Origin: Treponema sp. Marseille-Q3903
GTDB taxonomy: Bacteria; Spirochaetota; Spirochaetia; Treponematales; Treponemataceae
Direction of reading: 5' to 3'
DNA: 64,000 bases
Assembly: GCF_014334335.1 (NCBI RefSeq)
Contig: NZ_JACSEU010000001.1
Span: 1,550,001 to 1,614,000 of the forward strand
Of this stretch, positions 59,740-64,000 are shown in pieces (the stretch's first letter is position 1; the number at the start of each line of letters is the position of its first letter). The position numbers and the translations under genes were made by a program. The notes under the pieces were generated by a model. It was not told the DNA's origin and did no database searches. It was given only the letters and a program-made list of their open reading frames with translations.

Positions 59740-61631
59740 TCTTTAATCGCCTTTTGTATATATTCATGAGAAAGCCCCGTCATTTCAAGAACTTCTTCAC
59801 GACTTCCATGATTAAAAAATTTGTCATCAAAACCAAGAACTTTCGTGTTTGTCATTCCGTTTTTAGCGAGCAATCCTTTTAAATGCTCTCCTATGCCACC
59901 GATTTTTACTCCATCTTCAACAAAAACAACACCATCATATTTTTTTGCAATTTCAATAAAATATGTTTCGTCAAAAGGCTTTATAAATCGGAGCATGTAT
60001 ATATCAGCATAACCACCATCGAGCATCACAGCGCGCACAGCTTTTTGAACTTCTGAATACATGCCGCCTGTTGCGACAACAAGTATTTTTGATTTCCGAC
60101 CTTCAAGTTCGGCATCACTTATATTTTCGATTACAAATTCGCTGCAAGGAATGAAAATCCCTCGTCCAAGTTCAATAGGCTGACTAAACTGAGGGATTTC
60201 TGTAGGGCATGAAAGTTTTGGATAGCGGATGATAACGGAAGAACCGTCATTTATTGCCCAATCAAGGCACAGCTTCATATCTTCGGCGCTGCTGACAGTC
60301 AGAAACTGAATTTCAGGTACAGGTCTAAAAAGCGCAATATCGTAAATACCTTGATGTGTAACGCCATCTCCCGGAACTGCACCTGCACGGTCAAGCATAA
60401 AAACTGCATGGAGCTTTTGAAGAGCGATATCGTGGATAATTTGGTCAACCGCACGCTGCATAAAAGTAGAATAAATGCAAACAACAGGGATTTTTCCGCC
60501 TTTAGAAAGCCCTGCAGCAAAGGTGACTGCATGCTCTTCTGCAATTCCAACATCAAAAAATCTATCCGGAAATTTGTGTGAAAATTGATAAAGCCCCGTC
60601 CCTTTTGCCATCGCAGCTGTGACTGTCACAATCTCTTTGTTCATTAAACCTTGCTGACAAATCAGATTGCTGAAATTTTCTGTAAAACTTGTAGTGTCAA
60701 ATTTTTCTACAGCTCCGTCGCTTATCTGAAAAGGCCCGATTCCGTGAAATAATTCGGGATTGTTTTCTGCGGGACTATATCCTTTTCCTTTTTTTGTGAC
60801 TATATGGACGACGACAGGTCTGTGAAGTTTTACAACTTGTCTAAAAACCTTTTCGAGTTCTGCCGCATTATGACCATCGAGAGGTCCAACGTATTCAAAT
60901 CCCAAATCTACAAAAACATTATTTGTCAGAAAAAGACCTTTGATTGCTCTCTTAAACCGAAATATGATTTTTTCAAACGCACGTCCGATATATGGAATTT
61001 TATCTATCAGCTTGTCAGCTTTATATCTGAAAGTCTGATATCCTGCTGTCATTGTAAGGCGGCTTAAATAACGAGAAACAGAGCCGGTATTGTGGTCTAT
61101 AGACATTTGATTATCGTTCAAAACTATTATCAAATTTTTAGAAAGTTGACCTGCATGTTCAAGACCTTCGAAAGCCATTCCGCCTGTCAAAGCACCGTCT
61201 CCGATAACCGCAATCACTTTGCCCTTATCTCCGTTTAATTCACGTGCTGTCAAAAGCCCGAGAGCTGATGAAATTGATGTCGATGAATGCCCGTTTATAA
61301 AAAAATCGTGGACACTTTCATCTTTATTTGTAAAACCAGAAAGTCCGTTTTTTTGACGAAGTGTAAAAAAGTCTGAATAACGCCCCGTAAGAAGTTTATG
61401 AGTATAGCATTGATGACTGACATCCCAGATAATCGCATCTTTAGGACTGTTGAAAACTCTGTGAAGAGCGATTGTCAGTTCAACAACACCAAGATTGCTC
61501 GCAAGGTGACCACCGTTTTTTCCGACTACCTCTATGATAGTTTTTCGGATTTCGGCAGCAAGTTGTTTTATATCTTTATGAGAAAGTTTTTTTAGATCAT
61601 CCGGGGAATGAATTTTGCTAAGTAAAATAAT
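59721..61631 (-). CDS. dxs: 1-deoxy-D-xylulose-5-phosphate synthase, ATT start
   Basis: 636 aa, normal length, if translation starts at ATT 61631 (or 61628) behind AGGAG (61636-61640). The first conventional start in the frame is TTG at 61253, which would remove conserved DXS sequence: SKIHSPDDLKKLSHKD, GGHLASNLGVVELTIALH, IWDVSHQCYTHKLLTGR, FINGHSSTSISSALG. Downstream: thiamine-diphosphate motif VIGDGALTGGMAFEGLEHAG and transketolase-type C-terminal domains. An in-frame TAA lies just upstream, so the start must be within the region. Makes the first committed MEP-pathway intermediate. Confidence 0.93.
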   Translation of the reverse strand: MILLSKIHSPDDLKKLSHKDIKQLAAEIRKTIIEVVGKNGGHLASNLGVVELTIALHRVFNSPKDAIIWDVSHQCYTHKLLTGRYSDFFTLRQKNGLSGFTNKDESVHDFFINGHSSTSISSALGLLTARELNGDKGKVIAVIGDGALTGGMAFEGLEHAGQLSKNLIIVLNDNQMSIDHNTGSVSRYLSRLTMTAGYQTFRYKADKLIDKIPYIGRAFEKIIFRFKRAIKGLFLTNNVFVDLGFEYVGPLDGHNAAELEKVFRQVVKLHRPVVVHIVTKKGKGYSPAENNPELFHGIGPFQISDGAVEKFDTTSFTENFSNLICQQGLMNKEIVTVTAAMAKGTGLYQFSHKFPDRFFDVGIAEEHAVTFAAGLSKGGKIPVVCIYSTFMQRAVDQIIHDIALQKLHAVFMLDRAGAVPGDGVTHQGIYDIALFRPVPEIQFLTVSSAEDMKLCLDWAINDGSSVIIRYPKLSCPTEIPQFSQPIELGRGIFIPCSEFVIENISDAELEGRKSKILVVATGGMYSEVQKAVRAVMLDGGYADIYMLRFIKPFDETYFIEIAKKYDGVVFVEDGVKIGGIGEHLKGLLAKNGMTNTKVLGFDDKFFNHGSREEVLEMTGLSHEYIQKAIKECSRLS

Positions 61632-61700
61632 TTTTCTCCTAGCACTGTCGGTTATATTTTATTTAAAATTCAGACAAAGCCGACAATGATATTTCAGTTT

Positions 61701-61738
61701 AAAAAAAAGACCGCACAAAACTTTTGTTTGCACGGTCT
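61701..61738 (-). terminator. Rho-independent terminator after the 29-aa gene
   Basis: On the minus strand a stem of about 12 bp starting AGACCG (with two G-T pairs) and ending CGGTCT, followed by eight T. It separates the small basic-protein gene from dxs, which therefore needs its own promoter or readthrough. Confidence 0.75.
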
Positions 61739-61764
61739 GTTGACACATAGTTTTGGCATAAAAA

Positions 61765-61854
61765 CTATTTGTTCTTATGTCGATTACGTCTAAGAATCTT
61801 CTTTCGCTTATGTGTCGCCATCTTCTGGCGCTTTCTTTTCTTTCCACAAGGCAT
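61765..61854 (-). CDS. 29-aa basic AURKAIP1/COX24-like protein
   Basis: 29 aa, starting MPCGKKRKRQKMATHKRKK and ending RRNRHKNK, almost all Lys/Arg. The start has AGGAG 9 nt upstream. It matches the short spirochaete proteins related to the COX24/mS38 domain, small-subunit ribosomal components of mitochondria, so a ribosome-associated role is probable. It lies between miaA and dxs with its own terminator. Confidence 0.8.
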   Translation of the reverse strand: MPCGKKRKRQKMATHKRKKILRRNRHKNK

Positions 61855-61871
61855 GAGGTGGCACTCCTACT

Positions 61872-62891
61872 TTATAAAGTCTTTGTATTATCGCAAAATT
61901 TATTTTTAAAGTCAATAGTCAGCATATTGATTTTGTCATAGTCAATTTCCGCTTCTCCGGAACTAGAATTTCTAAATTCTACGGAAATGCTGCCGGGAAT
62001 ATGGCGGATGTAAGTATATTGTTTTTTTGCGTACTTGCAGCTGTGATGCTTTATGCTCTCTTTTATTTTTTCAATTGATTCAAAATCACATGCGGCAGGG
62101 ATATCTCCATTTTCAAACCATTCGCTGTAACCAATTGCTTTCATTCCAGGAGAGTCTTTTTTATATCCTTTTGCAACAAGTGAACGAACTTCTTTTTCAA
62201 GCCCCTGTTCAAACATAACATCTACTCGTTTTTTGATTCTTTGGTACAAAACATCACGGTTTGGCTCAATCACTAAAAATAAAAAATTGTATTTATCGCG
62301 AAGTTTTTGTTCGCGTTTGTAACTTGTCCTGTTCTTTCCTGAAAGATAATATACTTCGAGCGCTCGACAAATTCTGTAAGCGTCTTTTACGTGAATCTGA
62401 GCAGCACTTTCAGGGTCAATAGTTTTTAATTCGTCATAAAGCTTTTGATTTCCTTCTTTTTCAATTCTGTCTTTGAGCTTTTTACGAAGGATTTCATCGC
62501 TTACTGGGGTTTGTGCAACGCCGTACAAAAAGTTACGAATATAAAATCCAGTTCCGCCGCAAACTACAGGAATTTTCCCACGTCTGTAGATATCTACGCA
62601 AAGTTTATCCGCATCATCTACAAAAAGAGAAACATTGTATTGCATGTCTGGAGATAAAATATCTATAAGATGATGAGGAATTTCACGGCAAAAATCGGCA
62701 TCAGGTTTTGCGGTTCCGATATTCATGTCTTTGTAAACAGCCTGAGAATCAGCACTGATGATTTCTGCATTTAAAATAAAATGACTGCCTGATTTAGAAA
62801 ACAATTCTTTAGTCAAGGCAGTCTTTCCGGACGCAGTCGGCGCAAAAATCACAATAACCGGAATTTTCACATCGTTAGTCTTTTTGTTCAA
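61872..62891 (-). CDS. miaA: tRNA dimethylallyltransferase
   Basis: 339 aa. P-loop FAPTASGKTALT, catalytic Asp motif SADSQAVYKDMNIGTAKPD, DHHLI-equivalent IPHHLIDIL, GGTGFYIRNFLYG and the C-terminal KQYTYIRHIPG. Adds the prenyl group to A37 of tRNAs, using substrate from the MEP pathway whose first enzyme (dxs) is encoded next door. Start overlaps the rpoZ end by 17 nt. Confidence 0.95.
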   Translation of the reverse strand: MNKKTNDVKIPVIVIFAPTASGKTALTKELFSKSGSHFILNAEIISADSQAVYKDMNIGTAKPDADFCREIPHHLIDILSPDMQYNVSLFVDDADKLCVDIYRRGKIPVVCGGTGFYIRNFLYGVAQTPVSDEILRKKLKDRIEKEGNQKLYDELKTIDPESAAQIHVKDAYRICRALEVYYLSGKNRTSYKREQKLRDKYNFLFLVIEPNRDVLYQRIKKRVDVMFEQGLEKEVRSLVAKGYKKDSPGMKAIGYSEWFENGDIPAACDFESIEKIKESIKHHSCKYAKKQYTYIRHIPGSISVEFRNSSSGEAEIDYDKINMLTIDFKNKFCDNTKTL

Positions 62892-63072
62892 TGCGATAAG
62901 TTACTTTTTTTGTAAAAAGTTGTCTTGCAGCGATACAGACAACTTTATCGTGGTTTGCAGCAATTTCAGGATCTTGAACTTTAGCCATCTGATATGCGCG
63001 AATGCTTGCCGCAACTGTAATTTCATAAATATTATCGTTGAATTCAACTAATTGTTCCAAAGGAAATACCAT
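62875..63072 (-). CDS. rpoZ: RNA polymerase omega subunit (spirochaete type)
   Basis: 65 aa. FPLEQLVEFNDNIYEITVAA then SIRAYQMAK and KVVCIAARQLFTKKVTYRIE have the omega pattern (helix binding beta-prime, later A-x-x-Q). Short like other spirochaete omegas. Preceded by AGAGG and a consensus promoter. Confidence 0.85.
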   Translation of the reverse strand: MVFPLEQLVEFNDNIYEITVAASIRAYQMAKVQDPEIAANHDKVVCIAARQLFTKKVTYRIEQKD

Positions 63073-63099
63073 ATAATATACCTCTACCTTAATTGCTTC

Positions 63100-63128
63100 A
63101 TCTTAACGACAAGGATAAATAGTGTCAA
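63100..63128 (-). promoter_or_regulatory. rpoZ-miaA promoter
   Basis: -35 TTGACA (63123-63128), 17-bp spacer, -10 TAAGAT (63100-63105), leader about 25 nt with a ribosome site. Confidence 0.75.
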
Positions 63129-63196
63129 TTATCATGTTCTGTCCGGTACATTCTGCCATTCCACACTCAATCTGCAATCGTCGACTCGGCTTACAA

Positions 63197-64000
63197 TCAG
63201 AGTGAAGTGTAAACTATATCTTTTACCTTGCGTGCAGTTGCAGTAAGTCCGCTATCAGGTCTCTGCATTGTCAAAACAAGGCAAAGTTTATTTTTAAGGT
63301 CGATTGATACAAAAGCGCCAAGCCATCCGTCCCAACCGAATTCGCCGAATTCTGTGATTGTCTTACATTTTCCGGGTTCAAAGGCGATGCGCATAAAATT
63401 GCAGTAAGTGTATCCGCTCAAATGTTCCATCTTTTGATTAAATTTTTGCTGGATGTCATCTCTAAGCCTTGCAGACGCAATATACTCAACAGTCTGTTTT
63501 TTAAGAATCCTGCGTCCGTTAAATTCGCCGCCATCAGCGAGCATGCAGGCAAACTTCATATAGTCGTCGATTGTGGAACAGAGTCCGGCACCGCCGCTTT
63601 CAAATGAAGGTTTATGATCCATCCTATATTGAATGCCCAAATTGCATGAAGAAAAATGTTCAAGCGTCTTTGCCCAATATGCTTTTGCGAGACGATGTTG
63701 TTTTTCATTAGGAACGTAAAACGATGTATCATTCATTCCAAGCGGTTCAAAAATTCGCTTTTGCAGAAATTTGCTCAACTTCATTCCGCTGATTTTTTCT
63801 ATCACAGCTCCCATGATATCTGCAGAAAATCCATAATTAAAATTTGTACCTGGCTCAAAACTGACTGGAATCTTTGAGAGGCGACTGGCAACTTGCTGAG
63901 TTGTTATTTTGAATAAGCCTTCGCTATCTTTGTTTAATTCTGCAATCAAATCCGATGTGAGGTGTTCCCCGAGCGTGCAATCTTTATTCCAAGCCCCATA
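63197..64000 (-). CDS. Beta-lactamase-family serine hydrolase (N-terminus off window)
   Basis: The frame stays open to the window edge; at least 267 residues of the C-terminal part are seen. Family landmarks: SKIPVSFEPGTNFNYGFSAD (Tyr of the second motif), KISGMKLSKFLQKRIFEPLG then MNDTSFYVP, and FGWDGWLGAFVSIDLKNKLC near the end. The SxxK serine would be outside the window. Could be a penicillin-binding-protein-like esterase or peptidase; substrate unknown. Confidence 0.85.
   Translation of the reverse strand, partial: YGAWNKDCTLGEHLTSDLIAELNKDSEGLFKITTQQVASRLSKIPVSFEPGTNFNYGFSADIMGAVIEKISGMKLSKFLQKRIFEPLGMNDTSFYVPNEKQHRLAKAYWAKTLEHFSSCNLGIQYRMDHKPSFESGGAGLCSTIDDYMKFACMLADGGEFNGRRILKKQTVEYIASARLRDDIQQKFNQKMEHLSGYTYCNFMRIAFEPGKCKTITEFGEFGWDGWLGAFVSIDLKNKLCLVLTMQRPDSGLTATARKVKDIVYTSL

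Noticed and set aside
59721-61253. dxs as a 5'-truncated gene starting at TTG 61253.
   Set aside because: 126 conserved codons precede it in frame with an AGGAG in the right place; truncation would remove the thiamine-binding N-terminal region.
1-64000. CRISPR arrays, rRNA genes and insertion-sequence transposases.
   Set aside because: No regularly spaced direct repeats, rRNA-like sequence or intact transposase gene was seen; only the Rpn nuclease remnant at 34849.

Overview
The window looks like a chromosomal stretch of a host-associated, anaerobic Treponema-like spirochaete. This is inferred from low GC, a complete Rnf operon end, a monomeric [FeFe] hydrogenase, a spirochaete-style short omega subunit, DUF2225 and YbbR/CdaA neighbours; no rRNA is present to prove it. 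Two ordinary chromosomal blocks (1-5.27 kb and 43.9-64 kb) flank one 38,630-bp integrated element (about 5,350-43,979).

Left chromosome: rnfC-D-G-E-A on the minus strand (rnfA runs off the window), divergent from apbE, whose product attaches FMN to RnfG and RnfD. Right chromosome: tRNA-Gly(TCC), the [FeFe] hydrogenase, a moxR/DUF58/DUF4129-like/ATP-grasp set on the plus strand, then a long minus-strand series: a DUF5718-like gene, a FemAB-type ligase, metG, truA, DUF2225, acpS, ybbR, cdaA (c-di-AMP synthase), folP, dxs, a 29-aa basic COX24-like protein, miaA, rpoZ and a partial serine hydrolase.

The element is a tRNA-Gly-integrated prophage. An 80-bp direct repeat (3' half of the tRNA plus its terminator) marks both ends, and near-identical 24-bp arm-type sites lie about 110-130 bp inside each end. 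Reading leftwards from the right end: integrase, AlpA-like regulator, small and large terminase, portal, a LuxR-like pseudo-response regulator, prohead protease, capsid, connectors, a defence/restriction block (about 25.2-35.1 kb), tail hub genes, a lysis cassette (XhlA-like, NlpC/P60, holin, Rz/Rz1-like pair), tail-fibre-like genes and a P4/D5-type primase-helicase. No tail tube or tape-measure gene was found; the defence block sits where they would be expected. Portal, protease, capsid, a short tail gene, a ParE toxin, a PD-(D/E)XK nuclease and other genes carry frameshifts or nonsense codons, whereas about 25 kb of flanking chromosome shows none. The prophage is therefore probably defective.

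The left end of the element (5.3-16.7 kb) is cargo: a Phd/ParE toxin-antitoxin remnant, a repeat-rich mosaic, a cluster of secreted proteins including a 1,114-aa TPR-CHAT protease-like protein, and a plus-strand pair encoding an RNase III with two dsRNA-binding domains and a zinc ribbon, followed by a NYN-LOTUS nuclease. That pair is the best candidate for an undescribed RNA-directed system.

Two translation oddities stand out. dxs has no ATG/GTG/TTG in its first 126 codons and appears to start at ATT behind an AGGAG. Several genes, on chromosome and prophage, have a -10 box 6-9 nt before ATG, implying leaderless mRNAs.
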